A stretch of 64,000 bases of DNA from Flavobacterium aquicola (GCF_003385115.1 NZ_QUNI01000015.1:62001-126000); one strand, 5' to 3'. Positions 35,994 through 44,337 are shown, counted from the stretch's first letter. Numbers and translations are program-made. Notes: generated by a model from the sequence alone, not told the origin.

Positions 35994-37019
35994 ATGATTA
36001 AGAACGACCTATTTTTAAAAGCACTAAAAGGAGAAACAGTACAACGCCCACCAGTTTGGATGATGCGTCAAGCGGGAAGATATTTACCGGAATTTAGAGC
36101 TTTGCGTGATAAATATGATTTTTTCACCCGTTGTGAAACTCCAGAATTAGCTGCCGAAATCACCGTTCAGCCGATTCGCCGTATTGCGCCGGATGCTGCT
36201 ATTTTATTTTCGGATATTTTGGTTGTGCCAAGAGCAATGGGAATCCACGTAGAATTGAAAGACAATTTGGGACCGATTATTCCAAATCCAATCCGTACGA
36301 TGGAACAGGTAAATCAGGTTTTTGTTCCAGATGTAAACGAAACTTTAGGCTATGTTTTTGATGCAGTTAAACTGACCAAAGAAATGCTGAATGATGAGGT
36401 GCCATTAATTGGTTTCGCAGGTTCACCTTGGACAATTTTCTGCTACGCTGTTGAAGGAAAAGGTTCTAAAAGTTTTGATACTGCCAAAGGATTATGTTTT
36501 TCAAACCCAGTAGCAGCGCATACTTTGTTACAAAAAATCACCGATACAACTATTTTATATTTAAAGGAAAAAGTAAAATCGGGTGTAAACGCCGTTCAGA
36601 TTTTCGATTCTTGGGGAGGAATGCTTTCTCCTGTGGATTATCAGGAGTTCTCATGGAAATACATCAACCAAATCGTTGAAGCTTTAGAAGAGGTTACTCC
36701 AGTTATTGTTTTCGGAAAAGGATGTTGGTTTGCTTTGAATGATATGGGGAAAAGTAAAGCTTCTGCACTTGGAGTAGACTGGACTTGTTCGGCCAGAAAT
36801 GCCCGTTATTTATCAGGTGGCAATATTACTTTACAAGGGAATTTTGATCCGTCAAGATTGCTTTCTCCAATTCCAACCATCAAGAAAATGGTTCATGAAA
36901 TGATCGACGAATTCGGAAAAGACAAATACATCGTAAACCTTGGCCACGGAATTTTACCAAATATTCCTGTGGATCACGCCAAAGCGTTTATTGATGCGGT
37001 GAAGGAATACGGACAATAG
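35994..37019 (+). CDS. hemE: Uroporphyrinogen decarboxylase
   Basis: A 341-residue enzyme converting uroporphyrinogen III to coproporphyrinogen III. The N-terminal signature PPVWMMRQAGRYLPEFRALR, the FSDILVVPRAMG strand, GFAGSPWTIFCYAVEG, FDSWGGMLSP and the C-terminal NLGHGILPNIP are all present. The length is standard. A perfect 17-bp stem directly follows the stop codon, separating it from the three accessory genes before hemF. Confidence 0.96.
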   Translation: MIKNDLFLKALKGETVQRPPVWMMRQAGRYLPEFRALRDKYDFFTRCETPELAAEITVQPIRRIAPDAAILFSDILVVPRAMGIHVELKDNLGPIIPNPIRTMEQVNQVFVPDVNETLGYVFDAVKLTKEMLNDEVPLIGFAGSPWTIFCYAVEGKGSKSFDTAKGLCFSNPVAAHTLLQKITDTTILYLKEKVKSGVNAVQIFDSWGGMLSPVDYQEFSWKYINQIVEALEEVTPVIVFGKGCWFALNDMGKSKASALGVDWTCSARNARYLSGGNITLQGNFDPSRLLSPIPTIKKMVHEMIDEFGKDKYIVNLGHGILPNIPVDHAKAFIDAVKEYGQ

Positions 37020-37025
37020 TATATC

Positions 37026-37077
37026 GTTTTCATCTCAGTTTTTAGTTTTAGATACAAATGAAAACTGAGATGAAAAC
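37026..37077. repeat. Perfect 17-bp stem-loop after hemE
   Basis: GTTTTCATCTCAGTTTT at 37026-37042 and its exact complement at 37061-37077 enclose an 18-base loop, starting 6 bases after the hemE stop. There is no T run downstream, so it could be an mRNA-stabilising or processing hairpin rather than a full terminator. Confidence 0.7.
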
Positions 37078-37087
37078 TCAATTATAG

Positions 37088-37462
37088 ATGAAAGAAGAAA
37101 AAATCATTTTTGAAAATAAAGAGCAAATAAATCCTAATTTTATTGGGTTGAATGTTTTCTTATTACTTTTATTTATTTGTTGGTGGTACAATGTTATTGG
37201 TGGTTTAGTTTTTCATCAATATTTTTTATCAGGAGAAAAACAAATGGCTGAAATATCTTTATATACGGTAGGTTCATTCGTCATTCCGTTATTGTACACT
37301 TTTTATATTTTAGGTTATATTGATTTCTGTAAAATAAAAAAGCAAACTTTATATTTTAAATTAATAGGAATTGCATGGTTTCCAAGTTTGATTCTTTTTG
37401 CATGGATTGCATATAATTTATACGATATTTCAACACAAGACCACCGTATATATTTCGAATAA
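37088..37462 (+). CDS. Small membrane protein of unknown function in the heme operon
   Basis: A 124-residue protein I do not recognise, with three predicted membrane helices (about residues 18-38, 58-80 and 95-118: LNVFLLLLFICWW, VGSFVIPLLYTFYILGYI, IAWFPSLILFAWIAYNLY). There is no signal peptidase site and no ligand motif. Its composition is clearly more AT-rich than hemE. It lies 10 bases after the hemE hairpin and 24 bases before the next small gene. Confidence 0.65.
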   Translation: MKEEKIIFENKEQINPNFIGLNVFLLLLFICWWYNVIGGLVFHQYFLSGEKQMAEISLYTVGSFVIPLLYTFYILGYIDFCKIKKQTLYFKLIGIAWFPSLILFAWIAYNLYDISTQDHRIYFE

Positions 37463-37486
37463 AACAGTTTTAATTAAGAATAGGAA

Positions 37487-37858
37487 ATGCTAAACAAAGG
37501 CTTAAGAGACCAGGAAAGTATCCGCATTGACAACGTGCTCAAGAAGCTGATGTCATTGGTTTATGTGCCTAAGTTTTGGAATTTGGAAGATCTTCTTTAT
37601 TTGGAAAACGAATTAAAAGACTTGGCGATGAATGTCGAAAGTCTCCAGCAATTCACAGAAGAGGAATTAATTTTCCACTTGCAAAGCCTCCATTTGGATT
37701 GGAGTCAGTTGGAATTATTTGGTGATTTTTTGGTGTCATTTTCGAAAGAAAGTCAGTTTGATTTTTCACAAAAAGCCATTGCTATTTATAATTATATCCA
37801 ACAGGAAAGCAAGACTTTTTCGTTTGGGATTTTAAATAAAATAGCATCATTAAAATAA
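37487..37858 (+). CDS. Small helical protein of unknown function
   Basis: A 123-residue cytosolic, acidic, Cys-free protein predicted to be mostly helical (LEDLLYLENELKDLAMNVESL, EEELIFHLQSL, DFSQKAIAIYNYIQQ). I recognise no family. Its stop at 37858 is one base before the ATG of the TIR-like gene at 37860, so the two are translationally coupled, suggesting a shared function or at least shared origin. Confidence 0.6.
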   Translation: MLNKGLRDQESIRIDNVLKKLMSLVYVPKFWNLEDLLYLENELKDLAMNVESLQQFTEEELIFHLQSLHLDWSQLELFGDFLVSFSKESQFDFSQKAIAIYNYIQQESKTFSFGILNKIASLK

Positions 37859-37859
37859 A

Positions 37860-38885
37860 ATGAATCAATCAAATATTACAGTTTTCTATTCTTGGCAAAG
37901 TGATCTTTCAAAAGATACAAATCAACATGGAATAAAACTTTCTATAAAATCTGCTATTCCATTAATTGAAACAGATTTTGAAAATATTGATATAGTTATT
38001 GATGAAGCAACAAGAAACGTATCTGGAAGTCCAGATATTACTAAAGAAATATTTAGAAAAATTTCTAATTCAGATATATTTATTTGCGATTTAACGCCAA
38101 TAGGTGAAAGCTTAGATAAAAAAAAGAAGCTTTCAAATCCAAATGTTTTAATCGAATTAGGTTATGCTATTGCTGAACTTGGTTGGGAAAGAATTATTCT
38201 TTTATTTAATACCAACTATGGAAAAATTCCTGACGATCTTCCATTCGATGTAGCAAAACATAGAACAACAACATTTAAAATTATTGACAAATCAGACAAA
38301 AGTGGGAAAAATGAACTTACAGGTGTTTTAACTAAAGCGATTAAATTAATTATCCGAAATTCTCCTTTAAAACCTCATCAAGAAAAAAATGTTACTCCTG
38401 ATGAGAAAAAACGAAATTTAGATATTGATAATTTAAAGAAAATATTAAGTTCAATCCATATTCCAACTTTTGACAGCTTTTTAGAAGACGCTCCTGAGCT
38501 ATTAATATATAATCAACTGCATTATTTCGAAGGATTTAAAGCTGTTTTGAACAGTAATCTTTTTTATTTGTATGATCAAATATTGTTGGAAAAAATAAAA
38601 ACGGTTTTTACTCTGTTAAATAAATCATTGTCTTATGGACAGCATTATATTTTTTTAAACAATGCAAAAACATCGAAATTTGTATTGCCTGCTTTTGATC
38701 AAAATGATTATGATGAAGCTATGGAAGACTATAGAATGTTAATTGAAAATATTAATCAATTGAAAGTAAATTTTAAAGATTTGATATCTTATATAAGAGA
38801 AAATTACATAGAAATTGATTTGAAAGAGACTAGTAAAATTGCATTTGAAGACTATTTAAGTTACCAATCAGAATATGAAAAATAA
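37860..38885 (+). CDS. TIR-like/nucleotide-binding domain protein inside the heme operon
   Basis: A 341-residue protein. The N-terminal domain (about 1-145) has FYSWQSD (residues 9-15), GSPDI (56-60), FICDLTP (74-80), NPNVLIELGYA (93-103) and WERIILLFN (109-117), a pattern I associate with TIR-like effector domains of bacterial immune systems. Glu99 would be the candidate NADase residue. Residues 170-341 are helical and unknown. The gene is strikingly AT-rich. It starts one base after the preceding gene, and its last 11 bases overlap hemF, so translation is coupled to a housekeeping enzyme. Defence function is inferred, not shown. Confidence 0.75.
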   Translation: MNQSNITVFYSWQSDLSKDTNQHGIKLSIKSAIPLIETDFENIDIVIDEATRNVSGSPDITKEIFRKISNSDIFICDLTPIGESLDKKKKLSNPNVLIELGYAIAELGWERIILLFNTNYGKIPDDLPFDVAKHRTTTFKIIDKSDKSGKNELTGVLTKAIKLIIRNSPLKPHQEKNVTPDEKKRNLDIDNLKKILSSIHIPTFDSFLEDAPELLIYNQLHYFEGFKAVLNSNLFYLYDQILLEKIKTVFTLLNKSLSYGQHYIFLNNAKTSKFVLPAFDQNDYDEAMEDYRMLIENINQLKVNFKDLISYIRENYIEIDLKETSKIAFEDYLSYQSEYEK

Positions 38886-39777
38886 ATTCTATCAATATAT
38901 ACAAAACCTTCAAGACCAAATCGTAGCAGGTTTAGAAGCTGTAGACGGTCAAGCCAAATTTAAAGAAGATCTTTGGGATCGTCCAGAAGGCGGAGGAGGA
39001 AGAACACGAGTAATCGAAAACGGAAAAGTTTTTGAAAAAGGAGGTGTGAACATTTCTGCCGTTCATGGAAAATTGCCTGAAACCATGTGTCAACTATTCA
39101 ATGTAGGGGAAGCTGACTTTTTTGCCTGTGGACTGAGTCTGGTTTTGCATCCAAAAAGCCCAATGGTACCAACGGTTCATGCGAACTGGCGCTATTTCGA
39201 AATGTATGATGACAATGGAAATGTGATTCAGCAGTGGTTTGGCGGTGGACAGGATTTAACACCGTATTATCTGTTTGAAGAAGATGCAACTCATTTTCAT
39301 CAGACCTGTAAAACCGCTTGCGACAAACACAATCCAGAGTTTTACCCAAAATATAAAAAGCAATGTGATACTTATTTTTGGAATGCACACCGCAACGAAG
39401 CCCGCGGAATTGGCGGTTTGTTCTTCGATTATTGCAAAGCAACGGAGCAAATGTCAATGGAAAATTGGTTTAACTTTGTAAGTGAAGTTGGAAATAGTTT
39501 TCTTCAAGCTTATGTTCCAATAGTTGAAAAAAGAAAAAATTTACCGTACACAACAGAACAAAAAACTTGGCAGGAAATCCGTCGCGGTCGTTATGTCGAA
39601 TTCAATTTGGTTCACGACAAAGGCACTTTATTCGGCTTAAAAACCAACGGAAGAATCGAAAGTATCCTGATGAGTTTACCGCCACACGTGCAGTGGGTGT
39701 ACGACCATCATCCAGAAGCAGGAAGCGACGAAGAAAAGTTATTAAAAGTATTAGAAAAACCAGTTGATTGGGTTTAG
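38875..39777 (+). CDS. hemF: Oxygen-dependent coproporphyrinogen III oxidase
   Basis: A 300-residue enzyme that oxidatively decarboxylates coproporphyrinogen III using O2. WDRPEGGGGRTRVIENGKVFEKGG, SLVLHPKSPMVPTVHANWR, FGGGQDLTPYY, RGIGGLFFDY and RRGRYVEFNLVHDKGT are diagnostic. The start (MKNKFYQYIQNLQD) lies inside the 3' end of the TIR-like gene, an 11-base overlap. The presence of HemF indicates aerobic heme synthesis. Confidence 0.95.
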   Translation: MKNKFYQYIQNLQDQIVAGLEAVDGQAKFKEDLWDRPEGGGGRTRVIENGKVFEKGGVNISAVHGKLPETMCQLFNVGEADFFACGLSLVLHPKSPMVPTVHANWRYFEMYDDNGNVIQQWFGGGQDLTPYYLFEEDATHFHQTCKTACDKHNPEFYPKYKKQCDTYFWNAHRNEARGIGGLFFDYCKATEQMSMENWFNFVSEVGNSFLQAYVPIVEKRKNLPYTTEQKTWQEIRRGRYVEFNLVHDKGTLFGLKTNGRIESILMSLPPHVQWVYDHHPEAGSDEEKLLKVLEKPVDWV

Positions 39778-39794
39778 ATTTAAGAATGAAGATT

Positions 39795-39824
39795 GCTACG
39801 CCAGTTCGCCTTGCAGGCTCGGGT
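39795..39824 (+). repeat. GCTACGCC-GTTCGC-CTCGGGT repeat, copy 2
   Basis: GCTACGCCAGTTCGC, eight bases, then CTCGGGT corresponds to the copy at 29984-30010. The rest of the 148-base hemF-hemB gap is built from AT-rich words such as AAATCTA and AAATCAT. Confidence 0.5.
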
Positions 39825-39925
39825 AACGTTTTTGATTTAAGATGTAAATCCAAAAGCACAAATAATTTTCTTCAATCTACGATAAATCTAAAATCAGAAA
39901 TCAACAATCTAAAATCATAAATCAT

Positions 39926-40924
39926 ATGTTCCCATTACACAGAGGCAGAAGATTACGAGTAAACGAATCCATCCGCTCATTAGTCCGCGAAACCATATTA
40001 AGTCCATCCGATTTTATGTTTCCAATGTTCATCGCAGAAGGCGAAAACATAAAAGTTGCCATTCCATCAATGCCTGGAATCTTTCGTCGTTCGATCGATT
40101 TAACCGTTGAAGAAGTCAAAGAATTATTTGCTTTGGGCATTCGTGCGGTAAATATCTACGTGAAAGTAAGCGAAGATTTAAAAGACAATACAGGAAAAGA
40201 AGCCTGGAACAAGTACGGATTAATGCAACAGGCAATTCGTGCAATAAAAACGGCCTGTCCCGAGATGATTGTAATGCCCGATGTGGCGTTAGATCCCTAT
40301 TCCATTTATGGTCATGACGGAATCATTGCTAATGGTGATGTAGAAAATGATTCAACCAATGATGCTTTAGTAAAAATGGCCGTTTCCCACGCTGAGGCAG
40401 GAGCCGATTTTGTCGCTCCATCCGATATGATGGACGGTCGTGTGTTACGCTTGCGCGAAGGATTAGACAAGTCAGGTTTCCACAACGTGGGAATCATGAG
40501 TTATTCTGCGAAGTACGCATCTGCGTTTTACGGACCTTTTCGCGATGCTTTGGACAGTGCGCCAAGAGAAGCGGATGTTGTTATTCCAAAAGATAAGAAA
40601 ACCTACCAAATGGACTATGCCAACCGCATCGAAGCAGTCAAAGAAGCGCTTTGGGATGTTGAAGAAGGTGCCGATATGGTAATGGTTAAACCTGGAATTG
40701 CTTATTTGGATATCGTTCGCGAAGTAAAAAATGCAGTGAATGTTCCTGTAACGGTTTTTCACGTATCGGGTGAATACGCAATGATTAAAGCCGCTGCCGA
40801 AAGAGGCTGGCTGGATAACGACAAAATCATGATGGAGCAGTTAATGTGTATCAAAAGAGCAGGAGCCAGTTTGATTTCGACCTATTTTGCCAAAGAAGCT
40901 GCCGTAATCCTGAATCAAAAATAA
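39926..40924 (+). CDS. hemB: Porphobilinogen synthase (delta-aminolevulinate dehydratase)
   Basis: A 332-residue enzyme condensing two 5-aminolevulinates to porphobilinogen. PLHRGRRLRVNESIRSLVRE, ADFVAPSDMMDGRV, MSYSAKYASAFYGPFRDA with the Schiff-base Lys, and VMVKPGIAYLDIVRE with the second Lys are present. The Cys-rich zinc site of some family members is not obvious (VMPDVALDPYSIYG instead), suggesting a Mg-type enzyme. It is the last heme enzyme of the rightward arm. Confidence 0.95.
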   Translation: MFPLHRGRRLRVNESIRSLVRETILSPSDFMFPMFIAEGENIKVAIPSMPGIFRRSIDLTVEEVKELFALGIRAVNIYVKVSEDLKDNTGKEAWNKYGLMQQAIRAIKTACPEMIVMPDVALDPYSIYGHDGIIANGDVENDSTNDALVKMAVSHAEAGADFVAPSDMMDGRVLRLREGLDKSGFHNVGIMSYSAKYASAFYGPFRDALDSAPREADVVIPKDKKTYQMDYANRIEAVKEALWDVEEGADMVMVKPGIAYLDIVREVKNAVNVPVTVFHVSGEYAMIKAAAERGWLDNDKIMMEQLMCIKRAGASLISTYFAKEAAVILNQK

Positions 40925-40931
40925 TAGTTAT

Positions 40932-41315
40932 ATGAAAAAACTAGCATTAATAGCCATAGTCCTTCTTGCGTTTTCCTGCAAAAAAGAAAGCGAAGAACCT
41001 TTTGGAAAACCTGCCGCAACTGCAACAGAAGTTCAAACTCCAGAAGCATTAGGAAAAGAAATTTTCGAAGGTAAAGGAAACTGTGTTGCTTGTCACCAAG
41101 TAGATCAAAAAGTGATTGGGCCAAGCATTAAGGAAATTGCCAAAATTTACAAAGACAAAAATGGCAATATGGTTAACTTTCTTAAAGGCGAAAGCGAAGC
41201 CATCGTTGATCCGGCACAATTTCCGGTGATGCAGGCGAATTTGGCAATTACAAAAACCTTTACAGAAGATGAATTAAAGGCGGTAGAAGCTTATATCAAT
41301 TCGAATCTAAAATAA
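40932..41315 (+). CDS. Class I cytochrome c lipoprotein
   Basis: A 127-residue protein with the lipobox VLLAFSC near residue 16. After a linker, the single heme site is GNCVACHQVD, with GPSIKEIAKIY downstream and a likely axial Met in FPVMQANLAI; the ending AVEAYINSNL is typical for class I cytochromes. It would be anchored in the periplasm as an electron carrier. It starts 7 bases after hemB, so heme synthesis and this heme acceptor share one message. Confidence 0.88.
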   Translation: MKKLALIAIVLLAFSCKKESEEPFGKPAATATEVQTPEALGKEIFEGKGNCVACHQVDQKVIGPSIKEIAKIYKDKNGNMVNFLKGESEAIVDPAQFPVMQANLAITKTFTEDELKAVEAYINSNLK

Positions 41316-41332
41316 TAATTTTCAGGAGCTGA

Positions 41333-41399
41333 TCCAGCTGTCCACTATATCTCTAGTGGCGAACCCCGCCACCAGAGGATGCCGTTTCCATCTGGGCTA
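41333..41399 (-). repeat. TAGCCC-family structured repeat, copy C
   Basis: On the minus strand it begins TAGCCCAGATGGAAACGGC and ends AGTGGACAGCTGGA. The central stem is CTCTGGTGGCG / CGCCACTAGAG (11 bp with one G-T wobble on this strand) with loop GGGTT. The arms match copies A (18426) and B (51171). Confidence 0.7.
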
Positions 41400-41416
41400 G
41401 TGAATACCAAAATAAA

Positions 41417-41449
41417 CAAAAACCATCTTTGAAAATGAGATGGTTTTTG
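41417..41449. terminator. Bidirectional terminator between the cytochrome and methyltransferase genes
   Basis: A perfect 12-bp stem, CAAAAACCATCT and AGATGGTTTTTG, with a 9-base loop, lies between convergent genes. The T-rich and A-rich flanks suit both directions. Confidence 0.8.
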
Positions 41450-41484
41450 CTTTTTGACTATTTAGTCATTTAGTATTTAAAAAC

Positions 41485-42192
41485 CTACTTAATCCCTCCA
41501 AAAGCCCCAAAACACGCATTTTTATGCAATATTTCAACACTCGAAAAGCCAACTTTCTTCATTAAATCCAATTGGTATGTCATTGATCTTGGAGTATCTT
41601 CTATCTCAATATAATCAAAGACTTTTTGCTGGTATTCCACACCTCCGTGCTGCCTCAAATAATTACCATACCTTTCCCAAACCATTTGGTTTACTCCTTC
41701 ATGATCCTGAACAAGCAAATCCGAAATCATCAAACAGCCGCCAGCCGATAAACTGTCATACAATTTTTGAAAAACAAACTCCCAATCGGAGTCTTCTCTT
41801 AAATGATGCAAAACGGCTCCCGCCAATATAATATCAAAATGATTTTTTGGCAATTCTATATCACGGATATCACCCTGTATAGTTTCTACTTTGCCAGTTG
41901 TAGCGTCCGAAACACGTTCATGAGCCTTGTCTAACATATTTTGGCTTAAATCGATTAAAACAGCGTTCAAATTGGGTACTTTCGAAAGCATTTTCAAAGT
42001 ATAATTCCCTGCTCCGCATCCGATGTCCAAAACATTTACTGCTTTTGGCTTTATCGCTTTTGCTGCAGAAGTTAAAAGTTCCAATGATATTTGAGCGTCC
42101 ATTGTTGCCACTTGACCTGTTTCTAAATTTGCAAAACGTTCAACATCATTGTCAAAACGTTCCTTGATTTCTGTAACTGTTGATTTTTTCAT
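41485..42192 (-). CDS. Class I SAM-dependent methyltransferase
   Basis: A 235-residue cytosolic enzyme. VNVLDIGCGAGNYTLKML is the SAM-binding motif I, VETIQGDIRDIELP motif II and ILAGAVLHHLREDSDW motif IV, all typical of methyltransferase-11/25-type domains. The substrate is unknown. It follows a second methyltransferase gene by 11 bases, so the two are co-transcribed under the divergent region shared with a LysR gene. Confidence 0.85.
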   Translation of the reverse strand: MKKSTVTEIKERFDNDVERFANLETGQVATMDAQISLELLTSAAKAIKPKAVNVLDIGCGAGNYTLKMLSKVPNLNAVLIDLSQNMLDKAHERVSDATTGKVETIQGDIRDIELPKNHFDIILAGAVLHHLREDSDWEFVFQKLYDSLSAGGCLMISDLLVQDHEGVNQMVWERYGNYLRQHGGVEYQQKVFDYIEIEDTPRSMTYQLDLMKKVGFSSVEILHKNACFGAFGGIK

Positions 42193-42203
42193 AGCTGTAA
42201 ATT

Positions 42204-42827
42204 TTATTTTTTGCGTCCCACAAATCGTATTACCGATCCTTTTCCATTGTGGAACAACCCTTCGTTAAGTTCAATTTCTATTTCTGTCAATTCTTCAAAA
42301 TCATAATTTGGAAAATCAGATTGTATTTCGGCAATCGAAAAAAGCGATTCAATATCTTTTGGACCACCAACTTTCTGATCTTTTTGAACATACTCAAGAT
42401 GTTTTTTGCTGAAAGCTTCAAAAATTACAACACCGCCTTTTCGCAGATATTTGTCTAAAAACCGGTGATATTGCGATTTAACATCCGCAGGGAAATGAGC
42501 ATAAATAAGCGCGATGGCATCAAATTGATCTGTTTTGTAATTTATTGTTTCTAATTCACCGACTTCATAATCAATATTTACATTATTAAGATCTGCCAGC
42601 TGTAATGCTTTCCTTTTTCCCTCCGAACTTATATCAAATGCAAAAACGTTCCAGCCCATTTTGGCCGCATAAACGGCATTGCGCCCTTCTCCTTCTGCAG
42701 GAAAAAGAATAGTACCTGCTTTTAGTTTATTTAGTTCTCTTTTGAGGTACTTATTAGGCTCTTCTCCATAAGCAAATTGTTCGCTGCTATATCTTTCGTT
42801 CCATCGGTCTTTCCAAAAATCTTCCAT
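42204..42827 (-). CDS. TehB/thiopurine-type SAM methyltransferase
   Basis: A 207-residue protein starting MEDFWKDRWNERYSSEQFAYG, the typical opening of TPMT/TehB-like enzymes. The SAM site is altered to ILFPAEGEGRNAVYAAKMG, which is the usual form in this subfamily, and IALIYAHFPADVKSQYH follows. Such enzymes methylate thiols, tellurite or selenite; the exact substrate is unknown. It is divergent from a LysR regulator, which is a likely controller. Confidence 0.85.
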   Translation of the reverse strand: MEDFWKDRWNERYSSEQFAYGEEPNKYLKRELNKLKAGTILFPAEGEGRNAVYAAKMGWNVFAFDISSEGKRKALQLADLNNVNIDYEVGELETINYKTDQFDAIALIYAHFPADVKSQYHRFLDKYLRKGGVVIFEAFSKKHLEYVQKDQKVGGPKDIESLFSIAEIQSDFPNYDFEELTEIEIELNEGLFHNGKGSVIRFVGRKK

Positions 42828-42879
42828 GGCTCTTTTAATTTTGTTTTACAAACCTATAATTTTTATATATGACTTAAAA

Positions 42880-42916
42880 ATACTTATTTTGTCAATAATC
42901 AATACTTAATAAGTAT
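42880..42916. promoter_or_regulatory. Candidate LysR operator (ATACTTA dyads)
   Basis: ATACTTATT at 42880-42888 is an exact inverse of AATAAGTAT at 42908-42916. The latter is also half of a 15-base palindrome, ATACTTA-A-TAAGTAT at 42902-42916. The sites sit in the 91-base gap between the methyltransferase and LysR genes, ending 3 bases before the LysR start, so binding would also repress the regulator itself. Confidence 0.5.
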
Positions 42917-42918
42917 AT

Positions 42919-43806
42919 ATGGAATTGCGTCATATCAAATATTTCTTAAAACTAGCCGATGAACTCAGCTTTGTCCGCGCTGCCGAAAAACTATTTATTT
43001 CACAGCCGCCATTAAGCCGTCAGATCAAAGAATTGGAAACCGAAATCGGTGCGCAGCTCTTTGAGCGCAATAACAAACGGGTCATTCTCACCGAAGCAGG
43101 GAAATTCTACGAAAAAGAAATGCGGGAAGTATTGAAAAACATTGAACGCATCAACATCAAAACCAAAAAAATAAGCGAAAATCAAAGCGGTGAATTTAGG
43201 ATTGCCTATGTGAGTTCTACTTTTTCGGGAGATATTTCAAAGCTTTTGCAGTTTTTAACTGAGAAATACCCTTTTGTCAACTTTCGGCTTTATGAAGTGC
43301 CAACTGTCAAACAGATTGCTGCTTTGGAAGAAGGAAAAATTGACTTAGGAATCATTCGAGCTCCGCTGTATTCATCAAAAATTGATTCTCAGTTATGGTT
43401 CAAAGACAGTTTTTCTATTGTATTTAACCGCAATAAATATAGTATTACTACTGAAGAAGAACTCGAAAAGCTGAAAGAAGCGACTTTTGTGTTTTTTAAT
43501 AAAGATTATGCGCCTTACTTTTATGACGTTTTGCTGCAGATTTGTGCTCAATATGGTTTTGAACCAAAAGTGGTGCATGAATCCAATAATATTTCTTCAA
43601 TTATCCAATTAGTCAAAAATGGTTTGGGCATTTCGATTGTGCCCACTGCAATTATGAAAAATTATAATTATCCTGAATTGGAATATGTTGAAATCAAAAG
43701 AAGATTTCTTTTTACCCATATTTTATTGGCTACGCCAAAAGGAAACCAATCAGAAATTGCTCAGACGGCCATTGAATTTCTGAAAAAAGATACCAGCAAT
43801 TTATAA
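42919..43806 (+). CDS. LysR-family transcriptional regulator
   Basis: A 295-residue regulator. The HTH is at residues 1-60 (MELRHIKYFLKLADELSFVRAAEKL, PPLSRQIKELETEIGAQLFER), then a linker helix and two-lobed effector domain (FRIAYVSSTFSGD, LGIIRAP, VKNGLGISIVPTAIM). It resembles the BenM/CatR-like branch with aromatic or small-ligand effectors. It is divergent from two methyltransferases across dyads at 42880-42916. Confidence 0.9.
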   Translation: MELRHIKYFLKLADELSFVRAAEKLFISQPPLSRQIKELETEIGAQLFERNNKRVILTEAGKFYEKEMREVLKNIERINIKTKKISENQSGEFRIAYVSSTFSGDISKLLQFLTEKYPFVNFRLYEVPTVKQIAALEEGKIDLGIIRAPLYSSKIDSQLWFKDSFSIVFNRNKYSITTEEELEKLKEATFVFFNKDYAPYFYDVLLQICAQYGFEPKVVHESNNISSIIQLVKNGLGISIVPTAIMKNYNYPELEYVEIKRRFLFTHILLATPKGNQSEIAQTAIEFLKKDTSNL

Positions 43807-43860
43807 AGTCTGTGCTCATTTAAATAAACTTTCTGTACTTTGCAGTTCAATTTCGGCACC

Positions 43861-44331
43861 ATGGAAACAGTTTATATCAAAACACCTTTAGGAATTACAA
43901 CGATAATCGGCGATGAGAACGGAATCGCCGTAATTTCTGTTTCGAATGAAGGAGAGATTTCAAAGGAAATTCCTGAAATTTTGCAGAATGCAGTTTCCCA
44001 GCTTACCGATTATTTCGAAGGGAAAAGAACCAGTTTCGATTTTAAGCTGAATCCAAAAGGAACAGACTTTCAGCAGAAAGTATGGAAAGAATTACTTGAA
44101 ATACCTTATGGCAAAACACTAAGCTATATGGATTTATCTAAAAAGTTAGGTGATATAAAAGCTATCCGTGCTGTGGCTTCCGCCAATGGGAAAAACCCGC
44201 TTTGGATTGTTGTTCCTTGCCACCGAGTTATCGGAACGGATGGCTCACTTACAGGTTATGCTGGCGGATTATGGAGAAAAAAATGGCTTTTGGAGCACGA
44301 AAATCCAACGACACAGCAAAGCTTATTTTAG
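43861..44331 (+). CDS. ogt: Methylated-DNA--protein-cysteine methyltransferase
   Basis: A 156-residue suicide repair protein starting at the ATG at 43861 (METVYIKTPLG); a start 21 bases upstream is less likely. GTDFQQKVWKELLEIPYGKTLSY is the DNA-binding HTH, and IVVPCHRVIGTDGSLTGYAGG holds the acceptor Cys in PCHRV. It removes O6-alkyl groups from guanine. It begins a run of three DNA-processing genes on the plus strand. Confidence 0.94.
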   Translation: METVYIKTPLGITTIIGDENGIAVISVSNEGEISKEIPEILQNAVSQLTDYFEGKRTSFDFKLNPKGTDFQQKVWKELLEIPYGKTLSYMDLSKKLGDIKAIRAVASANGKNPLWIVVPCHRVIGTDGSLTGYAGGLWRKKWLLEHENPTTQQSLF

Positions 44332-44337
44332 CAAAAC

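Noticed and set aside
39098..39457. Antisense open frame inside hemF
   Set aside because: It lies wholly within a well-supported gene and shows no domain; a shadow of hemF codon use.
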